Source: Wolfiporia cocos
Lineage: Eukaryota > Basidiomycota > Agaricomycetes > Polyporales > Phaeolaceae
NCBI GenBank assembly: GCA_029448655.1
Contig: JACCLO010000009.1
Coordinates: 1,612,001-1,676,000, forward strand
Reading direction: 5' to 3'
DNA length: 64,000 bases
This document shows positions 23,485-33,626 of this stretch, piece by piece. Every line of letters begins with the position of its first letter. Position 1 is the first letter of the stretch. The translations under genes were made by a program, and so were the position numbers. The notes beneath the pieces are model-generated. The model worked only from the letters and a program-made list of their open reading frames with translations. It had not been told where the DNA came from and made no database searches.

Positions 23485-26400
23485 CAACCCCCGGGGAGGT
23501 GTTCACCACTCCCCAACCCCGGCGCACGAGGGGCAACGTGCATTTCTCTTTCGCCCTTGTTTGACTGCGGTCATCCGGGCATTGTAGATCTTACACCCAC
23601 CGCACCAGGGTTAAGGGCAACTATACCCGACGACCAGGGTCAAGGTCTTACACCCGTACACTCCAGGGTCAAGGAGTATTGGGATCTGGGGGTACATCGA
23701 GCAGCGTGAGGGGACCCCTCCTCACCGTTGTCTCTGAAGCTACTGGGCCACCCTCGCGCAATGCTTGGGCAAGGCTTTGGGTTACAACCCCACCAGCGAA
23801 ACCGTGCACCCGTCGTGAAATAATCAAAGACGATAAGGGGCCCGCTGGCAGTTTACCAGGGAGCTGAGCGATTAGTTACGGCCATTATCGGCCCGACTGT
23901 ACGGACATTACAGTCCCCCCGGTTACCATAGAACCCAGCGCCTAACCAGCGGCTGAAGGGCCCAGACAGCGGCCAGTACATTACGCCACTTGGCATATAC
24001 CATAGACTTTTACACGCCCCATCACATAGGCGGATAGATCCCGGTCCCCCGGTATCCCGGATTAGCTCTGGGGCTGGACGAGGATTCGGAGGCTGCACTT
24101 TCTTGCCGGCCTTGGGCAGAAAACCCCTTGGCGTTTCTTGGCGCATCACCGAAAAGTGATGGGTGCAGATTAGAGTAGATCGAAAGTACCCGAGAAGTAG
24201 GAGTTTGTAGTCTCCACCCCGATAGCAGCTATAGGCTGAATGCCACAGTGGGCGGGGGGCGCTCCGAAAAGATACAGGGGAAATCTGATCGTGACTCCAC
24301 TTTTTCGTACTGTAGGAATTCAGTACATACACACTCGTTACGTATACCGCCGGAGACTGGGCTTGGTCGCCCCCGGCACAGGACATTCTCTTTTGGACAT
24401 TGCCGCGAAGAACGCCGTGGCTAGAACGATTAAATCTCCATGCCGCCCTACCATGACTGGTCGCGTGAAGGGCTCAGTGGCACCCAAAGTCCTAGGGGGA
24501 AAGAACCGTGCCGCAGATCGAAAGCGGTCACCCCGAAGATGAAACACCACTGGACCCCGAGTACCCCGCAGGCCAGGGGCCGCTATAGGAGATACATACA
24601 CCCTCGTTTAGGATGGACAATATATTCCTTCTCGATAAACCCGTCCGACGTAACGTCTAGTCCGACATATCCACAGTCCACAATACATAGTCAATTAGGC
24701 AGCAAGGGTACCCAACTCCCTGCTTCATACAGAAGGCCTGCACCGTAGCGGAATCCGACACCGGCTCGTAAAGTAGAAAAGCCTCACCAGCACTTTACGC
24801 AGCCAACGCCGCCACGCACTACACCGCGCTTGGGAAAAGGAGGTACAAAACTCCCGAGCACGCCGAACGACTATACGTAGTTACTAGACCATGTATACTA
24901 CGGACTGTAAAAATCCTATACAATATACTCTATATCGGTAACCCCGAAAAGACCAAACGTAGGAAGTACACACCGGTCACTCCGACGGCACCGCGAAATC
25001 CAAGGCTGCCGTGAACATCTTGGGGGCCGCGCCTCCCTTGAGCACTCGGTATGCTAAGGACTAGCAACGCTGTGAAACCGCGTACCTACTAGGGGGAACA
25101 TAACCCGAATAAGAGTAGGGATGGACATATACAAACTGGACATAGGAAAAAGACGTATACGAAGAAACTGGACAACAAAGGAAGGAGACCGACGGAGCGA
25201 GAGGAAGCAGTAAGCTACGCTACGCAAGGACGAAGGATCGAGCTTTCGAGCTCTCTGGGATACACCAAGCATGCGGAAGCCGAACAAGTACCTGTTCCGC
25301 CACAACACGACATCCATCCACAACCGGCATCAAACCCGACTGGCACCGGCAGTCTGTCCCGAGACCGACGTAACCAAAAGCAAGTACTCCGGAGAGGAAC
25401 CCGGGGCCTGGATGCACTTCGTCCAATAGGAAACGGCTCACGGAAAAAAAAGCTTAGGAAGCGAGTATCGGACTCACACGAACCAGGTATGCCCCTTAAA
25501 TTTAATACATGGACTATACTCTGCCATAGGGCAAACCACGACCCCGAGCGATGAACCATTCCGCTCTGTCACGAACCCAAGCGGTAAACCATCCCGCTAC
25601 GAACTTTCTATTTGGAGGAATGGCCCATGGGCACTCCACCCTTTTTCAACCCCGTTATGAAATAAAATAAATACCCTGGGGAACCGCGTAATACGCGCCC
25701 ACCTAATACTTTATAAAGATATATAAATCGATGCAACCCTCAATAGTAAGGGATAACATCACGTCACGTACCACGGGTCTGGACGAGGGGAAATGGCAGC
25801 CTCGCCCAGACTCACGACCCATAACACATGAAGCGCGAACCCAGACCACGGGCGCGTGGAATCTATTCAGTACGACCCAGACAAAGGGCGTACATTTACA
25901 ATGAAGCGTGTCCCAACCCAAGAACGGGAAGGAGCACGTGGAATTTTTTATGACACCCCCGGGCGCAACCCTCCCAGACACACGGAGGACCGGGCATGCC
26001 GATGACCTAACCCTGCAGGGAGGTCATGACCACGCCTACGGGCATAGGGACATTGTACCCTGGTAGTAGCACATGTACTACCAACGGGAATAATTGAACC
26101 CGCCACGCCCAGAATGGCCTTAACCGGCGAGGACGTGAAGGGGCAGTGCAACGGAACATTCCGCGCTGTCCATACACTAAAAGTCGTACTAAATGATTCG
26201 AAACGGAATAGATCATTTAGGGAACCGAAACGACACCCCATGGATAATCGAACCGACTCGCGGACCAGCTCGTACAGCAATAATACGACCAGTCACAGCT
26301 CGAACGGCCAGAGTAAGAGGAACATTTTGAGAACATACGGAAAGTACTCCGAGAGGAAAACGGCACCGGTTACGACCCCGGCTGAGCCACCTCGGTAGAG

Positions 26401-29336
26401 GAAATCCCGTCTGATAGGCAACTACCCCACACAGGGAGTCGTAAGCCCTAGTTCAGAAATATGAACTTGATTAGTACTCCGAAGCCCGATGACTTGGCTC
26501 GCCACGCAGTACCGATCCCCGCTAATACAAGAGCCCCGGCGTACTTCACCAGCTCAGCACAAGACGGACCTATTCGATCGTCACTACATCCATGACGACC
26601 CATTCCGGGACAGCCAACGAGAACCACCGGCAGTCCACCACCGCGACGAGAAATACCGCGGGTAACGAATGCACGACCGACGTATCATTCCGGTCAATGA
26701 ACCAACCCCGCCCCCGGTCTGAACCAAGTAGATCGCGGGGATGTAAAATATATTATACTTGCTTACATTCTAGAGAAAACAGGAACAGGAGAAGTAGAAG
26801 GACCATCCCTAAAGGGGGGGTCCTGGTAACCCAATACGACGCGCACTTCCGTCGTAACCGATCAAGCCTGAGGGAACCGCAACCAAAGCAGGTGTTCCCT
26901 AGTCCTCGCGTTACCCCGCCAGGAACGCTGAGAAACCGGAACCACCAGCTGAGGAAGCAACCCCCTCCGCTCGATCTCAAAACCCCTACACCAACTAGAA
27001 TCGTCAAAAAATAAGCAAGTCGCCGCTGCCAACACACCACCCCAGCAGACGGCTGTATTAGTATACACCTATACCCCGCCTTCGACAGGATCGAGGCAGG
27101 CAGGACGTCACGTGCCGGACCCTAACCCGGAACTATGGGCCGCACACGAACCAGACGCCCAGCCACTATACCCCCACGCGCTAGATCGCGCACTTTTAAA
27201 TTCACTAACGTACATAGGAAGAAACGAACCGAGCAGGAGATCAGGCATACACCGCCTGGGCCAACGGCTGAACATGTAGCCGCCGCCAGTAAAGACCATG
27301 GAAGCCGACCAATCCCGGCATGACGCCACTCCCCAGTACCTAAGCCAGAATACGGCAGTGGGAACAGGGACCGCCTCTCATGTCCGGTTACGCGACCACG
27401 GGACTGCACCATCGTCCCTCAACCCGAATCGACCTCGTACGCGGGCCAAGCAGTGCCCCTCTTTCGACACCTTGGGCCATTGATGCCCCACACACTCATT
27501 CGGCGATTCCGGCCGTAAAACGGATCGGGCAGCTGGACAGCCCATATACCAACCCCCAGTAGACTCAGACGGCTAGAAAAGAACCAACGCCGTGACCTCC
27601 TGGTAAACCAGACCGGGCACAGCTAAGTACTTTCCTCTAAAAAGCACTATGAGGAACTCGAAAAGGGACAATATACCCTAAGAGGGAACACGGCAGAATA
27701 CGCCACCTCTTATACAATAAAAACACGAGCGAGATCCTAACGCTCTAATAGTAAAAGCATACACTCTTGCGCTCGTAGAAACCCAGGCGAGCGTGTTACG
27801 CCCTGGATTACTACGAGCATAAGATAATCCTTATACACCGAACACAGGGGCAATAGAATAGCCCATAATAATATAACGACCCATACAACCGAGAGGAGAC
27901 ATCCCTCGGAAGTATACGATTAAGCACGGGAACCTACGGGCCCGTTGCAACGACTCAATCTCTAGAAACACCGGGGAAACCCTACTAGAGATACGAATAA
28001 AACTATACCCGAGCACGAACAAGCTCACAAGGGGATAGCGCCCCTTAAACCGCTAACCACTCGTTTATATTTATAAAATAGAATAACGAACCAACAAGGA
28101 TGCGGGGAAACATACGCACCTTGAACGAACACGGAAGGACCCAAGTACCTAGAAATCGGACCAGAGCTCGCGTCCGCGCCAAGCCACCCTTCAGTACCGT
28201 AACCTTTGGGAACACGAGTCACGAACGACTCCCAGTACTATAACCTCGGGAACCAAGGCCGCTGAAGCGCCCTCAGACCAAGCATGAAGGGAAAGAAAGT
28301 AAAGGGAAAAAGTAGAAGTAGAAGGGAACAACAAGCCGAGGACAGCTTGAATCTAGGGGGGGGAAATCGATTATTTCGGGTCAAATTTAACGAAAATCAC
28401 CCCCTCTGGACATCGACGACGACACCTTGCCTCACCAAAAAACACGGTGAAGGGCTACCGCTATGCGGCATTTGGCAAAATCAAGCCATCACGCGCACAC
28501 GTACTTAGGCAGTAGACAACGGTGCAATAAGCAAAAGGCACCCTCTTACTATACGAACCCGGGGAGAGCAACCCAGACACCCCACTTCCAACGAATATTA
28601 CGATACAATAATGATCCTTACGATACAAAATCACGCCGACGATTGAAGGCGAACAAAAGAAACAAAAACATACAGAAAATACAAAATACAAAAAAACATA
28701 TACATAAAAAAGACACATACTACAGTAACGAATCACATATACCCAAGCAAAGGAACCACATCCCCCCTACTATACAGATAGGATACATACGGATAGGAAC
28801 CAGGACTTATTACTTACATTCATTTCATACCTACGGTAGACGAAACATTCCTACCACGAACCGCAGAAGACGACAGGTAACAGGTCGGACGAACAGGACA
28901 CATGGACACACGGAGCCAGCCAGTCGCTCCAGGGAAGGATACTTGCAAGCGGGTTGTGTAGAAAAGACACGCGGACATACCATACACGCACTACACTACA
29001 ACCCACTGTCAAAACCAGGGAACACGTAAGACAAAGAGCAAGGACGTCTACAGGACCCAAGGACCCGCGCGTCCAAGGTGATCCAACGGTAGACAGAGCT
29101 CAGAGTCGAACAATCTGGTCAGACAGCACCAGAAGGACATGCGGGCATAGGACCACTGAAGTAGAAAAGCTATACACTAGCACTTCAGACATCACTGGTC
29201 ACGCCTACAAGTAGACTAGAAAACACGCGGGCACTAGAACGTCGAGACCAGACCGATAGTACATCACGCCCGGTGCAGACAAGCACAGTCGAACCACGTC
29301 CAAGGAACTTGCAAGGAAACTCGGGGACGAGTTGCT
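23485..29336 (+). other. Interior of the retrotransposon, no intact gag or pol
   Basis: The plus strand looks poor in T and rich in A and C, as is common for retroelement coding strands. Stop codons nonetheless occur frequently in every frame. The longest plus frames are 28463-29029 (188 codons, a Lys/Arg/Asn/Thr-rich translation with no known domain) and 26592-27014 (140 codons). No YxDD, DTG/DSG, HHCC or chromodomain signature could be found by eye. It is either a heavily decayed gag-pol that still moves in trans or a large non-autonomous derivative (LARD-like). Confidence 0.6.
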
Positions 29337-29350
29337 AAAAGAGGGGGTAC
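29337..29350 (+). other. Polypurine tract
   Basis: AAAAGAGGGGGTAC lies directly before the 3' LTR. Such a tract primes plus-strand DNA synthesis. Its position and orientation agree with the primer-binding site at the other end. Confidence 0.75.
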
Positions 29351-30279
29351 TGTCACAAGCCAATTTCAAAGCCTAGTAGAACACGCTAGCTTGGCACCCC
29401 ACTCACGCCGTACGCACGCTACAGCACTCTATCCGAGCCCAGCTGGAACCCCACGGCAACGCTAGTAGAAGCCCTCCGCTATACAGGACACTACGGGCAC
29501 TAGCAGACCACCAGCAGTCTAACCCTAAAACTCAGTCCAAGTCCCGGCAGCAAGACATACGCTGCCTAGTCCCTAAACCCCGGAGTCACGAGCCGACCCC
29601 TAGAGTCCAACAGGCTACTATAGCACGACGGCACGCCTTGTACAGATCAGGCTAAACCATCGCACACTACGCTATACGCCAACTAGGGGCATGGTCTACA
29701 CTCGCACGTGACCCAGTACACTAAACCTAACGCCTCGCGTCCCCACCGCACGGACACGCGCCATTACTGGCATAGACATTATACTATACCCCTTATACAC
29801 CCTGACCTACGAGTACACCAGGCAGGGATAATAACCCCAGGCTCTGCACGACTGAGAACCCTACCAGTCACAGAGCGCTGTACCCCGATCGTGGCAGACC
29901 ACGCCCGATCACGGACTTAGAACCCCGCCATTACCGGCGCATCCACGATCGACGAGAACCACTGATCGAACCCGATAGACTGGCTACTCCATTGATCCGC
30001 CCCTTACGCTACGTTACCATGGACATCCTCGCGTACCCCAGCGCTCCGATGCCATTACCGGCACGTAGCTCATAGCCAGTTAGATACCAGTACGTAGAGG
30101 CCTCTGAGCCACCGTACACAAACATGTACAAATAGATTAGGAGTATATATGCCGGGCAGTCTTGAGCATAAACCTCAGACTTGTCTTGGCCTTTTGTGCC
30201 TTGAGATGCCCGGACCAGGAAGGCGCTTTCATGCGACCCACCTTCCCCCGGTGTGTGTCTTAAGGTTGCGCTTGTGTCA
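29351..30279 (+). repeat. 3' LTR (929 bp), promoter directed into the PTEN gene
   Basis: Same length as the 5' LTR with one visible difference (A at 30168). Its TATA box (30144-30150) and inferred start (30177) would produce RNA entering the PTEN gene 108 nt downstream. The first ATGs in that RNA (30206 and 30231) are not in the PTEN frame. The first in-frame ATG is at 30439, in the second PTEN exon. Confidence 0.95.
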
Positions 30280-30284
30280 GACTT
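30280..30284 (+). repeat. Target-site duplication, right copy (GACTT)
   Basis: Identical to 22539-22543. Removing the element plus one copy restores an uninterrupted reading frame across the junction. Confidence 0.95.
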
Positions 30285-32742
30285 CGTCCGTCGACTCATT
30301 TCTGGAGATAAAGCGCGCTTTCGTGATGGAGAATTACAAGTTGATTTGGGTTCGTCTATTATATGCGTTTAGAGTCCTGCCAGTCTGAATATTGCTCCCC
30401 CATCAGATCTTGTCTATATCATAAATCAAGTCATCGTTATGGGCTACCCTTCAGCAGGGCTTGAAGCCTTGTATCGCAATAGTCGAGAGGACGCTAAGAG
30501 ATTCTTGCAGCATCGTCACGGAGAGGATTATTGGGTTTTCAACTTCTGTCCAGTCAAGGAAAACTCCTATCCTTCGAGTGTTTTTGATGGGCGAGTGAGC
30601 AGATACCCCTTTCCCGATCACCAGTACGTCTTCAATCTGTCCTGATTGCTAGTGGTACGCCGGCATACGCGATGCTTTCAGTCATGAGCGTAGTCAGTCC
30701 AATGGGCCAGGGAACTGCCAAAGTGGGAGGACCTGTGGCATCATAGTGCTTATGAAGATCTTTGGGCACCAGGATAATGGGAATATTGTCCAGATAACCT
30801 ATAGCTGACAGACTGCACACTGACTCATCATTGTCCTGGTGCTCGGGGATGCTCAGAACACTCCTTGCGTATCGTCGATTTCTGAGCGTCTGGCATTGTA
30901 TTAATTTGATCATCCTGAGACTGCTCATTTCGCAAAACGTTCGTTTTCCGGATGTCTCTTGAACTCCACGAGCAGAGCCCTTCGCCTATGGCGCTCTAGT
31001 GATTGTAGCATTCTGCATATGGTCGTCATTGGCTGTATGGACCTATTGATGGAGGATCACGTTACAGCACACCACCGCTTGCGATACTGCCCCTCGTGGT
31101 TCGCGAGATGCGGGTATGGCTGGAAAAATCTTCTGAGCATGTTGCTGTGCTCCATTGCAAAGGTTTGAATCATAATCTAATCACACATAATCCTGATGAA
31201 TCATTATACTACTTTACGCGCAGCTGGAAAGGGAAGGTCTGGAACTATGGCTTGCGCATATCTGCTCGCACTGGAGTCAACCCCCACTCTGCCGTCGACG
31301 AACCGAAGCCCGACCGCGAGAGAACGAGTTGCTTCCCAAGCAGAGCAAGTGATGGACGCCATGCCATCAGACGACACCTGCAGTAGCACTGAGATATCGT
31401 CGGAGGAATCTGCCGATGTTGCACTCGATCAAAGATATCCCGAACAGTCCGGCGAGACAAAGAGCCGTCTCAGCCAAGTGCTCGAGTTGCATACTTCCCG
31501 GCGCATGAAGCGCTCCTCGTCTCCATCAAAGACGAAGCAGGGTGTAAGCATTCCAAGTCAGCGCCGCTGGCTCTACTACTGGTCGCTCCTCCTCGCGCGT
31601 CAGGGTCCTCCCAGATTCTGGGCGAGCGACCCAAGTACAGCAGAGAAGCCTGTGCCGAACGTTCGTCTGACGCGGATCACAGTGCGCATGCGCGAGCTGT
31701 CCGGGGTTAAGACGCATCTATTGCGCGCAGCTAATGCGGTCATCGAGCGGACAGGTTATGCCAAAGCGACAGTCGGGAATACAGCCAATGTGGACGATAG
31801 AGACCAGGTGTGGGCGTCCCTCACGAGGTACGACGATGAATTAGTGGATCTGTTGGAGAGATGGGAGAGGAATACCCGAGATGGTGATAATATGGGGCGG
31901 AGGAAAGCCGGGTCAGATCGAATTGGCGAAGAGGTACTAGTGGACATCTTCAAGGATGACCGATGGGATAGAAGCAAGATGGTACGGAGCTTCGCACGGT
32001 TTGGCATGGAGGACAATCCTATCCTGACAGAGACCTCTGAGGCGGTAAGATGGCTTGATGGTGGCGCTCTTACCTCAGGTGGCGCCCCCACTGCTAGTGA
32101 CAATTGTACTGATGGTGTTTCGAATGTCACCAGCATGGGAAAATCACAACGCGCGCACTGCGGCCGCTGTCAGACCACAAATGGGTAGCGTCGCGCGAGA
32201 AGATCCAACAGAATCTCGAGAAACCTCAGCCTGGCTGCTCGAATGTCGACTCCGAGGAAACAAGTCCGAACGATGCCACTCATGCGGCTCGAGAAAACGA
32301 TGGACTCATCCTCAACGCTAACAGGGAGGTTCGCGTCAAGCTATATATGGGTCAAGTGAGGTGGAACCATCATACCCGGGACTTGAGGAGCTGCGATCCA
32401 ACTAACTTGTGATGCCATCAGGTGTTTATGGCCTGGTTTTGGTTCATCCCTGCTTTCCACATGCCACATTCCCGATCGAATACCGGGCCGATGGCAAGGC
32501 TAACGCTAAATCGAGAAGAGCTTGACTTTCCAATTGGCATTGGCTCACACATTGTCGACGTGCAATTGTCGTTGGAGTGGGTCCCAGAGGCTGCTCATCA
32601 TCTAGATCCACCGACACGCCAAGGAAGCCCCACATCAAGAGAGAGGCACGGGGAGCCAGCGGGGATTGCTGCATTGGTCCACGCTGCTTCAACAGATAGA
32701 CTGTCGGACATGGTGCATACTAAGCAGGCAGCCGAGGACTAG
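30285..32742 (+). CDS. Body of the PTEN homologue downstream of the transposon
   Basis: The phosphatase domain contains MGYPSAGLEALYRN, HRHGEDYWVFNFCP, VSRYPFPDH and the active-site P loop HCKAGKGRSG, split by the intron at 31163-31223. The Cys and Arg of the HCX5R motif and both P-loop lysines typical of PTEN are present, which favours phosphoinositide over protein substrates. The 821-nt fourth exon encodes a long, partly disordered, charged insert that animal PTEN lacks. The C2 domain then follows (NREVRVKLYMGQ, VFMAWFWFIPAFHM, ELDFPIGIGS), which binds the membrane. The C-terminus is Ser/His/Pro rich. The intron at 30624-31067 (444 nt) is far longer than the others. Confidence 0.9.
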
Positions 32743-33626
32743 CAGTTTCAGGCTGAGTTGGTGCCATGGTGAAGGTAGCGCTCGTAATATTGCCATCAGT
32801 GTTGTGATTGAATGTTCTGACAGATGCAAGCAGAATCGGATAGACAGGGCGACTGCGGGATGCTATTCATTCAAGGGCCGTGGGACATTCGTCATGATAG
32901 ATGCGAGATGTGTAAACAATTCGTCACGTCGACGATGTTGGTACGGACTGTGTCGCTGGGTGCTGGAATGACACTTTAAAGCCAGGCACAATCCTTGTCC
33001 TGAACCGTGCTCAAAATCTCGTGTAAGGTCAAACGTGCGGGAACCGGCGGTAACTCTGCTTTACGAGGTGATCGAAAGGAAGAATGTAAGCGCTTCCAGG
33101 CGCTCACGAATCCGGCTAATAAGGTACGGACTGCTGAATATTATTCCGCTTCGGCCTCCGCTTTCTCGTGGGAGCTACAGCTACAAGCCAGGATAACAAC
33201 TGAACTTATTCACCTACGCTTCCATGTGTCCTGAAAACAAACGTCGCCTTCCTGAACCTGAAGGGTCTCCGAACAGATCGCCCGAAATGGTCGACCGGCA
33301 CGATATCCAGGAATTGAATCAGTCAGCACCGGAGTTACTACGCGCGAAGCACTAGTGATGTCGGCGACCCTACTCTTGGCGTGTACCTACCAAACCGGTA
33401 CGCCTTATGATTCAGTGATAGACGGGCTGTGTTCGAAGCAGACCACGAAGAGTCGGCATCATAGTTCGCCACTTCCGAAGGAGCTAGAGTTTCCCATCTT
33501 CAGCCTCAAGGCCAGGTCGTTCCTTATCGCCCCCTCCTCTTTCTTTCCCCATTGCGAGGTCAGAACACTGGATAGCAATCGCAACGGTACCACCGCGTTC
33601 AGCGGCGAGGTGAGACTGTCTCCAGA
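32743..33626. other. Spacer between PTEN and the receptor-like gene
   Basis: No gene can be supported with confidence. The right-hand part may contain the first exon of the receptor-like gene, whose 5' end I could not resolve. Confidence 0.35.

Larger units (their letters stand above)
22544..30279 (+). mobile_element. LTR retrotransposon, 7,736 bp, self-primed Ty3/Gypsy (Tf1/sushi-like) type, coding-poor
   Basis: Two 929-bp direct LTRs flank a 5,878-bp interior. The termini are TGTCACAAGC at the 5' end and GCTTGTGTCA at the 3' end, an imperfect inverted repeat. There are a 5-bp target duplication, a polypurine tract before the 3' LTR, and a primer-binding site complementary to the element's own predicted RNA 5' end instead of to a tRNA. 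That last trait is known from Tf1 and related Ty3/Gypsy elements of fungi and vertebrates (sushi), which is why I place it there. No frame in the interior exceeds about 190 codons, and I found no protease, reverse transcriptase, RNase H or integrase motif by eye. It therefore probably depends on proteins of another element. Orientation is the same as the PTEN gene. Confidence 0.9.
22533..32742 (+). pseudogene. PTEN/TEP1-type phosphoinositide 3-phosphatase gene interrupted by an LTR retrotransposon
   Basis: The gene begins with ATGTCTGACTT (22533-22543) and resumes after the transposon with CGTCCGTCGACTC at 30285. Read across the insertion it begins MSDFVRRLISGDK, matching the basic N-terminus of PTEN proteins. 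Exons after the insertion are 30285-30349, 30407-30623, 31068-31162, 31224-32044, 32134-32355 and 32422-32742. Without the element the coding sequence is 1,752 nt (583 residues), open to the TAG at 32740. The frame holds through every junction, so the host gene shows no other damage. At this allele no normal full-length start can reach the body of the gene. PTEN hydrolyses PIP3 at the 3' position and opposes PI3K signalling. A second nucleus of a dikaryon could carry an intact allele. Confidence 0.9.

Noticed and set aside
28463..29029. 188-codon open frame in the transposon as a possible gag or accessory gene
   Set aside because: The translation is a Lys/Arg/Asn/Thr-rich string without zinc knuckle, protease or other motif, in a T-poor strand where chance frames are longer. 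Not called as a gene.
30149..30388. Frame crossing the 3' LTR/PTEN junction as a fusion protein
   Set aside because: It is out of frame with PTEN and ends within the first PTEN intron; a by-product of the insertion.
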